Positions 17,451-25,318 of a stretch of 64,000 bases of DNA are shown here, piece after piece (within the stretch, counting starts at the first letter, position 1; the number at the start of each line of letters is the position of its first letter). The stretch spans positions 4,864,929 through 4,928,928 of the forward strand of contig CP042469.1 of assembly GCA_015243575.1 (NCBI GenBank). The letters are read 5' to 3'. Below the pieces are notes generated by a model. The model searched no databases. It was not told the origin of the DNA and worked only from the letters and a program-made list of their open reading frames with translations. The position numbers and the translations under genes were made by a program. The stretch comes from Clostridiales bacterium (lineage in GTDB: Bacteria > Bacillota > Clostridia > Peptostreptococcales > Anaerovoracaceae).

Positions 17451-17660
17451 AAATGCAAATCAAGGAAGCAAATTCATTTCAATTTGCTTGATAAGGCATT
17501 TATTGTATCGGTGTGTAACAAACCGGAGCAACGGTTTGCACTTATGATATAATAAATGCAAATCAAGGAAGCAAATTCATTCAATTTGCTTATTAAGGCA
17601 TTCATTGTATCGGTGTGTAGCAAACCGGAGCAACGGTTTGCACGTATGATATAATAAATG
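17442..17660 (+). repeat. Tandem ~103-bp repeats with nested hairpins and TATAAT boxes
   Basis: Two full units and a short third one start with TATAAT at 17445, 17548 and 17650 (steps of 103 and 102). Each full unit can fold. An outer stem AATAAATGC/GCATTTATT encloses an inner hairpin AAGCAAATT/AATTTGCTT, then a second hairpin CAAACCG-GAGCAA-CGGTTTG follows. In the second unit the outer stem carries a base change. The third, truncated unit runs straight into the ribosome site of the first operon gene. All copies keep an extended -10 (TG, one base, TATAAT), so each may be a promoter. There are no unique spacers, so this is not a CRISPR array. Confidence 0.85.
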
Positions 17661-17675
17661 CGAAGGTGGTGTCCT

Positions 17676-19223
17676 ATGGCTGATATTCAGAATCTGATCA
17701 AAACAATCAATAACAAGTTTACAAATAATGCTTCTACTGTATCGAAAATATACAGGGATGAGCCGATCCTGAAAACAGCAGCACAAATGGCTAATTATAC
17801 GCCGCCCAAGTATCGTGAAATGAGAAATTTAGTAAAATCAAGCCCTGTTTTTTATGCGTCAGATGCAGCGCAAATCTTTTATGAACAAGGAAAATTCATG
17901 GAAGATCATACGGATGACTACCAGTATCACGGTGAATTCCAGAGCTATTTTCCAACCTATCGGTACATGACTGACCAGCAATTACGTGGATATTTTTCAT
18001 GGAGAACCAAAGTTCGTGACGGTATCATAGAGAAAACGTCACTTTCTTTTGTTTTTGTTTATATTTATGAGCTTTTAATGCAAATCGGTGTCAGTACTGC
18101 GGAGGAAGGCTTTTATAAGATTAAGGACTTCTGGCAGTATTATAAGGATATCGACCCTAAGATTAGCCATTATATTAAGCTTTGGCTAAAGGACTATGTG
18201 ATCTTTAATGGTCTGGAAAAACACTTGCTTGAAGATTTTACAGACATTCATTATGATCATGCAGTTTTAACCCTGATCAATTGTCATTCGCACAGTGTCA
18301 GCGAAGTTTTTTCTGCACTTAACACCTTATCATCCTATAATCTCGAGAATTCGAGATTTTACAAATTATATTCCGATGATGTTGAGCATGTAGTGTATCA
18401 TGTTTTTAGTGAGCTTACAGAGTACTATCATAAAAACCGTAAAAACAGTATATGCGAAAAATTCTTCGGAAAAATAGCAGTCGATACCTATGTGATGTTT
18501 AACGCGGCCGTTTTTTATAATCATGAGAAGCACAGAGACTGCGTTTATGAAATAAACGCTATTTGTAAATATAGATGTAAAGATGGAAAATGGACCTACG
18601 AAAGATTTATCTTCCTCAAAGATAAAAACAAATATATTGGTGAACTCTTGAAAACGATAGACTTCATAATGAGGCAGGAGTATGATTTTAAATCCACCTT
18701 GAAGGTGGACAAGGTCATAAAGGTTTATCAGGATATCATCCAGAAGGTAACAAGGGGCTTATTAGAAGATAAGAAGAAAAAGTCGGTTCCCAAAATTGAA
18801 ATTGACATTTCGAAGCTGCAGACGATTAGAAGAACTGCCCTTGAAACGCAAAATAAGCTGATTGTTGAAGATGCAGAGAAAATCATGATTCCTGAGCCTG
18901 TAGCAGATAGAGCAATTCAGGCAGATACAGAGGCTCAGACAGATACAGAGGCTCAGGCAGATACAGCAACTCAGGCAGATGCTGCATCCCAGAAAGATGC
19001 TGCAAACTTAAGCAGTATAGAGTACGAGTTTATGAAATGTCTGTTATATGGCAAAGATTATAGTGATTTGATAAAATCAAACGGACTTATGCTTTCCGTA
19101 CTCATTGATTCTATAAACGAAAAGATTTTTGATATTTTCAGCGATACAGTGCTCATTTTTGAGGGTGAAAATCCGGAATTGATTGAAGATTATGAGGCTG
19201 AATTGAAAGAAATTATTGTGTGA
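17676..19223 (+). CDS. sngA: TerB-N domain protein, Shango SngA-like
   Basis: A 515-residue protein. Residues 35-150 match the TerB-N domain: 'ARnFY'-like 'AAQIFYEQGKFM', 'FPTYRYMTDQQLRGYFSWR' and 'FVYIYELL'. The C-terminal region after residue 430 may be a TerB-C-type helical part. Between them (18918-19007) lie five copies of an 18-bp repeat encoding a Q-(A/T/K)-D-x-x-x hexapeptide linker. ATG 17676 is chosen over ATG 17658 because AAGGTGGT lies 5 bases before it. The order TerB protein, ATPase, helicase matches the published Shango anti-phage system. Its molecular role there is not established to my knowledge. Confidence 0.82.
   Translation: MADIQNLIKTINNKFTNNASTVSKIYRDEPILKTAAQMANYTPPKYREMRNLVKSSPVFYASDAAQIFYEQGKFMEDHTDDYQYHGEFQSYFPTYRYMTDQQLRGYFSWRTKVRDGIIEKTSLSFVFVYIYELLMQIGVSTAEEGFYKIKDFWQYYKDIDPKISHYIKLWLKDYVIFNGLEKHLLEDFTDIHYDHAVLTLINCHSHSVSEVFSALNTLSSYNLENSRFYKLYSDDVEHVVYHVFSELTEYYHKNRKNSICEKFFGKIAVDTYVMFNAAVFYNHEKHRDCVYEINAICKYRCKDGKWTYERFIFLKDKNKYIGELLKTIDFIMRQEYDFKSTLKVDKVIKVYQDIIQKVTRGLLEDKKKKSVPKIEIDISKLQTIRRTALETQNKLIVEDAEKIMIPEPVADRAIQADTEAQTDTEAQADTATQADAASQKDAANLSSIEYEFMKCLLYGKDYSDLIKSNGLMLSVLIDSINEKIFDIFSDTVLIFEGENPELIEDYEAELKEIIV
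18918..19007 (+). repeat. 18-bp coding tandem repeat, five copies
   Basis: Inside the TerB-N gene, codons for QADTEA, QTDTEA, QADTAT, QADAAS and QKDAAN follow one another. The first two units are nearly identical in DNA and the last two have drifted. It is an acidic flexible linker, and such repeats readily change copy number. Confidence 0.9.
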
Positions 19224-19301
19224 CATGTGTGACCTGGGGATGGCTCTTTTTTCTTCCAAAGAACAAAAGAGTCGTTGCTTTGTAACAGAGAGGATCTCGT
19301 A

Positions 19302-20621
19302 ATGGTAAAAATTCCGAAAAGAATATCGACTGTAATTATAAATTCATTGAAGGGCGGAGTTGTGCCAAGAATCGGCCTTCCTTATATCACAGTAGGCAGA
19401 GAAACCGAAATCAATGCTCTTTTGCACGATGTTGATATTATTGCAGATGGTGGAGCATCCTTTCGCTTTGTTGTAGGCAAATACGGCAGCGGAAAAAGTT
19501 TTCTCCTGCAAACCATACGAAATTATGTTATGGATAAAAACTTTGTAGTAGTAGATGCTGATCTTTCTCCTGAAAGACGGCTGCAGGGAACAAAAGGACA
19601 GGGGCTGGCTACCTATAAGGAACTCATACAGAATATGTCCACCAAAACCAGACCCGAAGGCGGTGCTCTGACACTTATCCTTGACAGATGGATCAGCAAT
19701 ATCCAAAGTGAAGTGGCCGCTGAAAGTGGCCTGTCCTTTCATGACAGTGAATTCAGCAAGCTGGTTGAAAAGAAAATATACGAAGTAATCAGTTCACTGA
19801 ACGAAATGGTGCATGGCTTTGACTTTGCGAAGCTTTTAATTATATATTATAAAGCCTTTCTTAATGGTGACGATGAAAGCAAAGCAAAGGTAGTAAAATG
19901 GTTTCGTGGTGAATATGTGAATAAAACGGAAGCCAAATCGGAGCTTGGTGTTAATATAATCATTACAGACGACGACTGGTACGAATATATTAAGATCTTT
20001 GCGATGTTTCTCAAGAAAGCTGGATATCATGGGCTTCTTATACTGATTGATGAGCTTGTAAATATTTATAAGGTTCCGAACAGCATTACACGGCAGTATA
20101 ACTATGAAAAAATCCTGACGATGTACAATGATACACTTCAGGGAAAGGCCAGATATCTAGGCATCATAATGGGTGGAACACCACAGTGCATCGAGGATAC
20201 GAGACGCGGTGTTTTTAGCTATGAGGCATTAAAATCCCGACTTGAAGATGGGCGCTTCGGACGTGATAATATGAAGGATGTGCTTGCACCGGTAATCAAG
20301 CTCTCTCCCCTTACTTACGAGGAAATGCTGGTTCTGATTGAAAAGCTTGCCGATATTCATGCAGGCCTCTTTGATTATGAGCAAGCCTTAAGCCAGGAGG
20401 ATATGATCAATTTTATTAAAATTGAATTTAGTAGAATTGGTGCTGAGACAAATATTACACCGCGTGAGGTGATCCGCGATTTTATAGAACTGCTGAATAT
20501 CGTCTGCCAAAACCCAAATATCAATGTTGCCGAGCTTTTGGGCTCTGAATCATTTGAATTTGCTAAGACAGAAATTAATGATGAGGTACTGGAAAAAGAG
20601 TTTGAGGAATTTGAGATTTAG
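19302..20621 (+). CDS. sngB: BrxD-like P-loop ATPase, Shango SngB-like
   Basis: A 439-residue AAA/STAND-like ATPase of the DUF2791/BREX 'BrxD' type. Walker A 'GKYGSGKSF' is near residue 58, Walker B 'LLILIDELVNIY' near 250, and an arginine-rich sensor region 'SRLEDGRFGRDN' near 320. The protein begins 'MVKIPKRISTVIINSLKGG', typical of the family. ATG 19302 has AGAGAGGA 7 bases upstream. It follows the TerB gene by 78 bases and precedes the helicase by 78 bases, on one transcript. The family is associated with phage-defence operons; it likely powers or loads the helicase. Confidence 0.85.
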   Translation: MVKIPKRISTVIINSLKGGVVPRIGLPYITVGRETEINALLHDVDIIADGGASFRFVVGKYGSGKSFLLQTIRNYVMDKNFVVVDADLSPERRLQGTKGQGLATYKELIQNMSTKTRPEGGALTLILDRWISNIQSEVAAESGLSFHDSEFSKLVEKKIYEVISSLNEMVHGFDFAKLLIIYYKAFLNGDDESKAKVVKWFRGEYVNKTEAKSELGVNIIITDDDWYEYIKIFAMFLKKAGYHGLLILIDELVNIYKVPNSITRQYNYEKILTMYNDTLQGKARYLGIIMGGTPQCIEDTRRGVFSYEALKSRLEDGRFGRDNMKDVLAPVIKLSPLTYEEMLVLIEKLADIHAGLFDYEQALSQEDMINFIKIEFSRIGAETNITPREVIRDFIELLNIVCQNPNINVAELLGSESFEFAKTEINDEVLEKEFEEFEI

Positions 20622-20699
20622 GAATCTGATTTTATGGAAGTACTGAATGAATCAGCGCTTCTTCCTTAATGTGCTGGGATTGTGGGAGTGGACACAGGT

Positions 20700-22994
20700 A
20701 TGAATATTTTTAATCGATATGCGCCGTTTATTCAGGATTTTATTTATCAGAATAACTGGGAAGCCCTCCGCGCAATCCAGGTTGCGGCAGGGGATGCAGT
20801 TTTTAATACAGACCAGAATGTTCTGCTGTCCGCATCAACAGCTTCAGGCAAAACAGAAGCTGCATTTTTCCCGATTCTCACACTCTTTCATGAAGAGCCG
20901 CCCAGATCGGTAGGGGCCATATACATCGGGCCTCTGAAAGCGCTGATCAATGATCAGTTCATGCGTCTGAATGATTTGTGCAGGGAAGCAGATATCCCTG
21001 TTTGGCATTGGCATGGAGATGTTGCCCAGTCTCACAAGAACAAACTATTAAAAAGTCCATCCGGTATTTTGCAGATTACCCCCGAATCTCTGGAAGCTTT
21101 GCTGTTACACAAACATGCAGATGTGTCAAGGCTTTTCGGCGACCTAAGATTCATTGTGATAGACGAAGTCCACTCGCTCATGCGTGGTGACAGAGGGGGC
21201 CAGACCCTGTGCTTGATTGAAAGACTTTCCAAACTGTCAGGAGTGAATCCAAGGAGGATCGGACTTTCTGCAACCATTGGGGATTTGGAAAGCACAGGAG
21301 CATTTTTGTCATCAGGTACAGGAAGAGGCACAGTCATTCCAAAGATTGAGGCCAAAGGAGCAAAATGGCGGCTTTCGATGGAGCATTTTTTCAACACTGC
21401 CAATGAGGAGCGTCGTGGACCGAGAACGCAGCATACTGATGATTCGGCGGAAGGTTTGGCACAAGATGCGGCAGAGGATAAGGGCATTCTGAAAGCATTG
21501 CCTGTTTTGGATATGAAGTCAGATATTGCACCCCAAAACGCTGACCCCGGTATGGGATATATCTTTGAACACACCAGGGGTAAAAAATGTCTTGTGTTTG
21601 TAAATTCAAGAGAAGAGTGTGAGGCTGTTACAACAACGCTCCGCCAGTATTGTGAAGCCAAGCACGAGCCAGACAGATTCTTGATTCATCACGGCAATCT
21701 GTCGGCCTCCTACCGGGAAACGGCAGAAGCTGTTATGAAGGATGAGGAACAATACCAAACCACTGTCACAACAGCAACCCTTGAGCTTGGAATAGACATC
21801 GGACGGCTCGAACGTGCTTTTCAGATCGATGCACCTTTTATGGTGTCTTCCTTTCTGCAAAGAATGGGGCGTACCGGCAGACGAGATTTGCCGCCGGAAA
21901 TGTGGTTTGTCATTCGAGAAGAGGTTCCAGAGGCAAGAGCAATGCTGCCGGCAACGATTCCATGGATGCTGCTGCAAGGAGTCGCCCTCATTCAGCTCTA
22001 TGTGCAGGAACGATGGGTTGAGCCTCCTAAGCTGGACCGGCTTCCCTATAGCCTGCTGTATCATCAGACGATGTGTACCCTGGCCTCCAGCGGGGAAATG
22101 TCTCCAGCGGGGCTTGCATCCCGGGTGCTTTCTTTGAGCTATTTTCATAGAATTACGCAGGACGATTATAAACTGCTTTTAAGGCATCTGATCAGCATAG
22201 AGCATATCCAGAGAACGGAAGAAGGCGGGCTGATCGTAGGCCTTGCGGGAGAACGGCAAACAAATTCCTATAAGTTCTATGCCGTGTTTAAGGAGAATGA
22301 AGAGTACACGGTCAGAAGCAAATCACAAGAGCTTGGCACAATCGTCATGCCTCCGCCAGTGGGTGAAAAAATAGCCCTTGCCGGACATGTCTGGATCGTT
22401 GAAGAGGTTGATCACAAACGCCATCTGGTGTATTGTGAGCAGGTGAAGGGAAAAGTTCCTGCATATTTCGGACAATGTCCGGGGGATATTAACACAAGGG
22501 TTCTTGAAAGAATGAGGGATGTTCTGCGTGAAAATATGGTCTACCCTTACCTGATGAAGAACGCTGTGACGAGGCTTGATGAAGCAAGGCATACTGCCAG
22601 AAATTCCAATATGACAGAAGAGTCACTCATCTGTCTTGGCGGTGATATGTGGTGTCTGTTTCCGTGGCTTGGTTCCTATGCATTTTTAGCGCTGGAGAGA
22701 TTTATTAAGCTAAAATGTGCACCACAACTGGGGCTCACTGCTCTTGATTCCTCAAGACCGTATTTCATTCAGTTCAAGATGAAGGCGACGCGAGAAGACT
22801 TTTTCAAGGTTTTAATTGAGATGGAAAAGCAGCCTCTAGACCCGATGGAGTTGATCTATAAAGGTGAGATTCCGCTATTTGAAAAGTACGACGAATTCTT
22901 ACCGGAGGAGCTGGTGAAAAAAGGCTTTGCATATGGCATTCTTGGGATCGAGGAGATGAAAATGCGCATTCGCAGCTGGGAGAAGAAATCATAG
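20700..22994 (+). CDS. sngC: DEAD/DEAH Lhr-like helicase, Shango SngC-like
   Basis: A superfamily 2 helicase of about 764 residues. Motifs visible: 'STASGKTEAAF' (I), 'GPLKALINDQF' (Ia), 'ITPESLEALL' (Ib), 'VIDEVHSL' (II, DEVH), 'GLSATIGD' (III), 'CLVFVNSREECE' (IV), 'TLELGIDIG' (V) and 'QRMGRTGRR' (VI). The C-terminal about 350 residues are an Lhr-type extension. Start uncertain: GTG 20682 and ATG 20700 are both in frame; I prefer the ATG, with GGGAG 11 bases upstream. It is the third gene of the operon and probably unwinds or remodels phage DNA. Confidence 0.87.
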   Translation: MNIFNRYAPFIQDFIYQNNWEALRAIQVAAGDAVFNTDQNVLLSASTASGKTEAAFFPILTLFHEEPPRSVGAIYIGPLKALINDQFMRLNDLCREADIPVWHWHGDVAQSHKNKLLKSPSGILQITPESLEALLLHKHADVSRLFGDLRFIVIDEVHSLMRGDRGGQTLCLIERLSKLSGVNPRRIGLSATIGDLESTGAFLSSGTGRGTVIPKIEAKGAKWRLSMEHFFNTANEERRGPRTQHTDDSAEGLAQDAAEDKGILKALPVLDMKSDIAPQNADPGMGYIFEHTRGKKCLVFVNSREECEAVTTTLRQYCEAKHEPDRFLIHHGNLSASYRETAEAVMKDEEQYQTTVTTATLELGIDIGRLERAFQIDAPFMVSSFLQRMGRTGRRDLPPEMWFVIREEVPEARAMLPATIPWMLLQGVALIQLYVQERWVEPPKLDRLPYSLLYHQTMCTLASSGEMSPAGLASRVLSLSYFHRITQDDYKLLLRHLISIEHIQRTEEGGLIVGLAGERQTNSYKFYAVFKENEEYTVRSKSQELGTIVMPPPVGEKIALAGHVWIVEEVDHKRHLVYCEQVKGKVPAYFGQCPGDINTRVLERMRDVLRENMVYPYLMKNAVTRLDEARHTARNSNMTEESLICLGGDMWCLFPWLGSYAFLALERFIKLKCAPQLGLTALDSSRPYFIQFKMKATREDFFKVLIEMEKQPLDPMELIYKGEIPLFEKYDEFLPEELVKKGFAYGILGIEEMKMRIRSWEKKS

Positions 22995-23067
22995 AATGCA
23001 AACTAAAAAATCAATGTATCAATTAGAATTTGCATTGATCGTTTAAGCTATATAAGTTAGGAGAACA

Positions 23068-23904
23068 ATGAAATCAGTATTAATGATTGGACAGTCAAAC
23101 ATGGCTGGCCGTGGATTTATAGATGAAGTACCAATGATATGTAATGAGAGAATTCAAATGCTTCGTAATGGCAGATGGCAAATGATGACAGAGCCAATAA
23201 ACTATGATAGACCCGTCTCGGGTATCGGTCTTGCAGGCTCTTTTGCAGCAATGTGGTGTATGGAAAATGAAGAAGAAAAGATTGGACTCGTTCCATGTGC
23301 AGAAGGTGGAAGTCTGCTTAATGATTGGGCGGTAGATAAAACATTATTTAAACATGCAGTCAGTCAGGCAAAATTTGCAATGCAGGATAGCGAACTGATT
23401 GGAATTCTATGGCATCAGGGCGAAAATGATAGTTCCGGAGGAAGCTATCAGTCATACTATGAAAAATTTCAGCTGATTGTAGAAACATTACGATACGAAC
23501 TGAATGTACCAGAAGTTCCACTCGTTATTGGTGGTTTGGGTGATTTCTTGGGAAAATCAGGCTTTGGATTGAATTGTACGGAATACGAATTGGTAAATCA
23601 TGAATTACAAAAATTTGCTTCAGAACAGAACAATACGTACTTCGTAACAGCAGAAGAATTAACCTGTAACCCAGATGGAATTCATATGAATGCGATTTCA
23701 CAAAGAAGATTTGGCATACGTTATTATGAGGCGTTTTCAAAGAGAAATAATGTGTTAAGCCCGATGGGAAATGAGATGGAATTACTGAATCTTTGCATTA
23801 ATAGACCATATACAAAAAGTGAAAAAATGTATCTGGTGATGATGGAATTTGCATTAGGTAAGATGACTTATGAGATGTATGTGGAAAAATTAGGAGCATT
23901 ATAG
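23068..23904 (+). CDS. Sialate O-acetylesterase-type SGNH hydrolase
   Basis: A 278-residue esterase of the SASA/DUF303 branch of SGNH hydrolases. Block I is 'LMIGQSNMAGRG' with the nucleophilic Ser near residue 9, block III 'LWHQGENDS' near 113, and the Asp-His pair is in 'NPDGIHMNA' near 205. No signal peptide, so cytoplasmic. It would remove acetyl or acyl groups from carbohydrate-like substrates. AGGAG lies 4-5 bases before ATG 23068. It is 73 bases after the helicase; whether it belongs to the defence operon is unclear. Confidence 0.82.
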   Translation: MKSVLMIGQSNMAGRGFIDEVPMICNERIQMLRNGRWQMMTEPINYDRPVSGIGLAGSFAAMWCMENEEEKIGLVPCAEGGSLLNDWAVDKTLFKHAVSQAKFAMQDSELIGILWHQGENDSSGGSYQSYYEKFQLIVETLRYELNVPEVPLVIGGLGDFLGKSGFGLNCTEYELVNHELQKFASEQNNTYFVTAEELTCNPDGIHMNAISQRRFGIRYYEAFSKRNNVLSPMGNEMELLNLCINRPYTKSEKMYLVMMEFALGKMTYEMYVEKLGAL

Positions 23905-23964
23905 CGCAATTGGAATAGAGTTGAAATGAATGGAAGAAATCTGCATTTCCAGAGGAGGAGTAAA

Positions 23965-24351
23965 ATGATAAAAGTATATTTGGCTGCATTCCCAATGTTA
24001 TACGAGGGAGAAGATATTGAAGTACGATACAGCTTGTTTCAGGATGAGATTCCTGTTAAGAAGGAATCTATTTATTCAGAGTATATGAAACCGGCGATTG
24101 TCGGATTGCATTCTATTCTTACGATGTTGCTGAAGCTGGAAGAATATAAGGATGAGGAAATTACAGTCCTGATCAATGACGCTTCCTTGTATGAAATTAT
24201 TAAGGGAAGCAGCACCACAAAGAATGGTGACGTTCTAAAAATGGCGAGCAAGATGAAAAAGCAGCTGGTCAAATTCAACAATATATCCTTTATTAACGTT
24301 ACTAAGGACAAAGCATCTTTGGTGAAATGGAAGGAACTATTAGAGGACTAA
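23965..24351 (+). CDS. Small RNase H-fold-like protein, function unknown
   Basis: A 128-residue protein with a very strong ribosome site (GAGGAGGAG) before ATG 23965. The order of predicted strands and helices (three strands to residue about 35, a long helix 'VGLHSILTMLLKLEEY', a strand 'ITVLINDASLYEIIKG', helices, then 'ISFINVTKDKAS') resembles RNase H, with Asp in the fourth strand where that family keeps a catalytic Asp. The other acidic residues are not clear, so activity is doubtful. The last 13 codons recur, broken, at 27887-27924. Its stop lies one base before a truncated YgjP copy. Confidence 0.5.
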   Translation: MIKVYLAAFPMLYEGEDIEVRYSLFQDEIPVKKESIYSEYMKPAIVGLHSILTMLLKLEEYKDEEITVLINDASLYEIIKGSSTTKNGDVLKMASKMKKQLVKFNNISFINVTKDKASLVKWKELLED

Positions 24352-24420
24352 ATTGGAAGAAATAAGGAAGCAATATATCCGATATCTGGGAGCAATGAAA
24401 CCTCTGGATGAAGTGATTTT
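24298..24420 (+). repeat. Left copy of ~124-bp direct repeat flanking the PspA cassette
   Basis: It contains the last codons of the RNase H-like gene plus the first about 23 codons of a YgjP gene. It matches 27887-28011 over its whole length with scattered changes, including an uninterrupted match of about 45 bases around the TTG start. Confidence 0.85.
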
Positions 24421-24466
24421 GGTTGATGAGCTTTGGGAAAATAAGATGTTCTCCAGTCATTGGTAA
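24353..24466 (+). pseudogene. Truncated N-terminus of a YgjP metallopeptidase gene
   Basis: TTG-initiated, 37 codons. The first 22 codons match the start of the YgjP-like gene at 27942 (LEEIRKQYIRYLGAM shared), then the frame runs into unrelated sequence and stops. The HExxH motif is missing. It marks the left border of the inserted or duplicated block. Confidence 0.8.
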
Positions 24467-24482
24467 AAAGGGTTCGTCTATT

Positions 24483-24513
24483 GACGTGAGGGGAAAGCTT
24501 CACGTCTTTTTTT
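24483..24513 (+). terminator. Terminator before the PspA cassette
   Basis: GACGTGA and TCACGTC around a ten-base loop, followed by seven T. It insulates the PspA cassette from the upstream genes. Confidence 0.85.
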
Positions 24514-24546
24514 GTAGAAATCACTAATGCTGTTGCTGGAAATTCA

Positions 24547-24555
24547 TGATATAAT
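24547..24555 (+). promoter_or_regulatory. Extended -10 promoter of the PspA cassette
   Basis: TGATATAAT with no good -35 box at 16-18 bases. It is the same core as in the tandem repeats before the Shango operon, which may point to shared regulation or just to sigma-A. Confidence 0.5.
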
Positions 24556-24590
24556 GAACTGTAAATTATAAACAGAAAAGGAGAAATTAT

Positions 24591-25259
24591 ATGAGTCTTA
24601 TTAAAAGAGTTGCAGATCTTCTGGATGCAAATATCAATGCGCTGATAGATAAGGTTGAAGACCCAGAGGTTATGCTCGAAAAATATCTAGTAGATATGAA
24701 TAAAGAGTACAAGGAAACTGAGGCTATGGTTGCAAATGCTATTGCCGCCCGTAATATAACACGGAGTAAGTATGAGGAAGCTCAAAAACAGGTTGATACG
24801 TGGGAAAAGAATGCAATGCTTGCTGTTGAAAAGGAGAACGACGAACTGGCGAAGAAGGCTCTTCACGAACAGGGTAATTATGAGCGAACTCGTGACGGCT
24901 TCAAATCTGAACTGGATAGCCAAGCGGCAGAGGTAGAAAATCTTAAAACTCTACTTTCAAAGCTTGAAGATAAGATTAATGAAGCAAAGAGTAAGAAAGA
25001 CCTTCTAATAACAAAAGCTGCAAATGCCAAAACTAAGAAAAAACTTGCAGAGGTTTCTTCAAAAGCTTCCGGCAGTGATTCTACGGAAGGTTTCGCTCGT
25101 ATGGAGGAGAAAGTTAATAAGATGATTGCAGAAGCTGATGCCTTTGATGAACTTAATGGAGAATCACTGATAGCACAATTTGAAAGTTTTAAGGAAGATA
25201 ATGAAAATACTGCAATAGATGATAAGCTTGCTGACTTGAAAGCCAAAATGGGTAAGTAA
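24591..25259 (+). CDS. pspA: PspA/IM30 family membrane-stress protein
   Basis: A 222-residue coiled-coil protein of the ESCRT-III-like PspA/Vipp1 superfamily. The amphipathic start 'SLIKRVADLLDANINALIDK' and the following 'DPEVMLEKYLVDM' are family signatures; continuous helices to about residue 190 follow, then a short C-terminal helix. It binds damaged inner-leaflet membrane and forms rods. AAGGAG lies 6 bases before ATG 24591. It is the first gene of a three-gene cassette with its own promoter, lying between direct repeats in a defence-rich region. Confidence 0.92.
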   Translation: MSLIKRVADLLDANINALIDKVEDPEVMLEKYLVDMNKEYKETEAMVANAIAARNITRSKYEEAQKQVDTWEKNAMLAVEKENDELAKKALHEQGNYERTRDGFKSELDSQAAEVENLKTLLSKLEDKINEAKSKKDLLITKAANAKTKKKLAEVSSKASGSDSTEGFARMEEKVNKMIAEADAFDELNGESLIAQFESFKEDNENTAIDDKLADLKAKMGK

Positions 25260-25318
25260 ATTGAAACATCTATATTTGCGATGTTGGATAAATAAGTCTG
25301 AAAGTTGTGAGGGGAAAA

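Noticed and set aside
17442-17660. CRISPR array
   Set aside because: Only two full repeats and a stub follow each other with no unique spacers, the unit is about 103 bp, and no cas gene is in the window.
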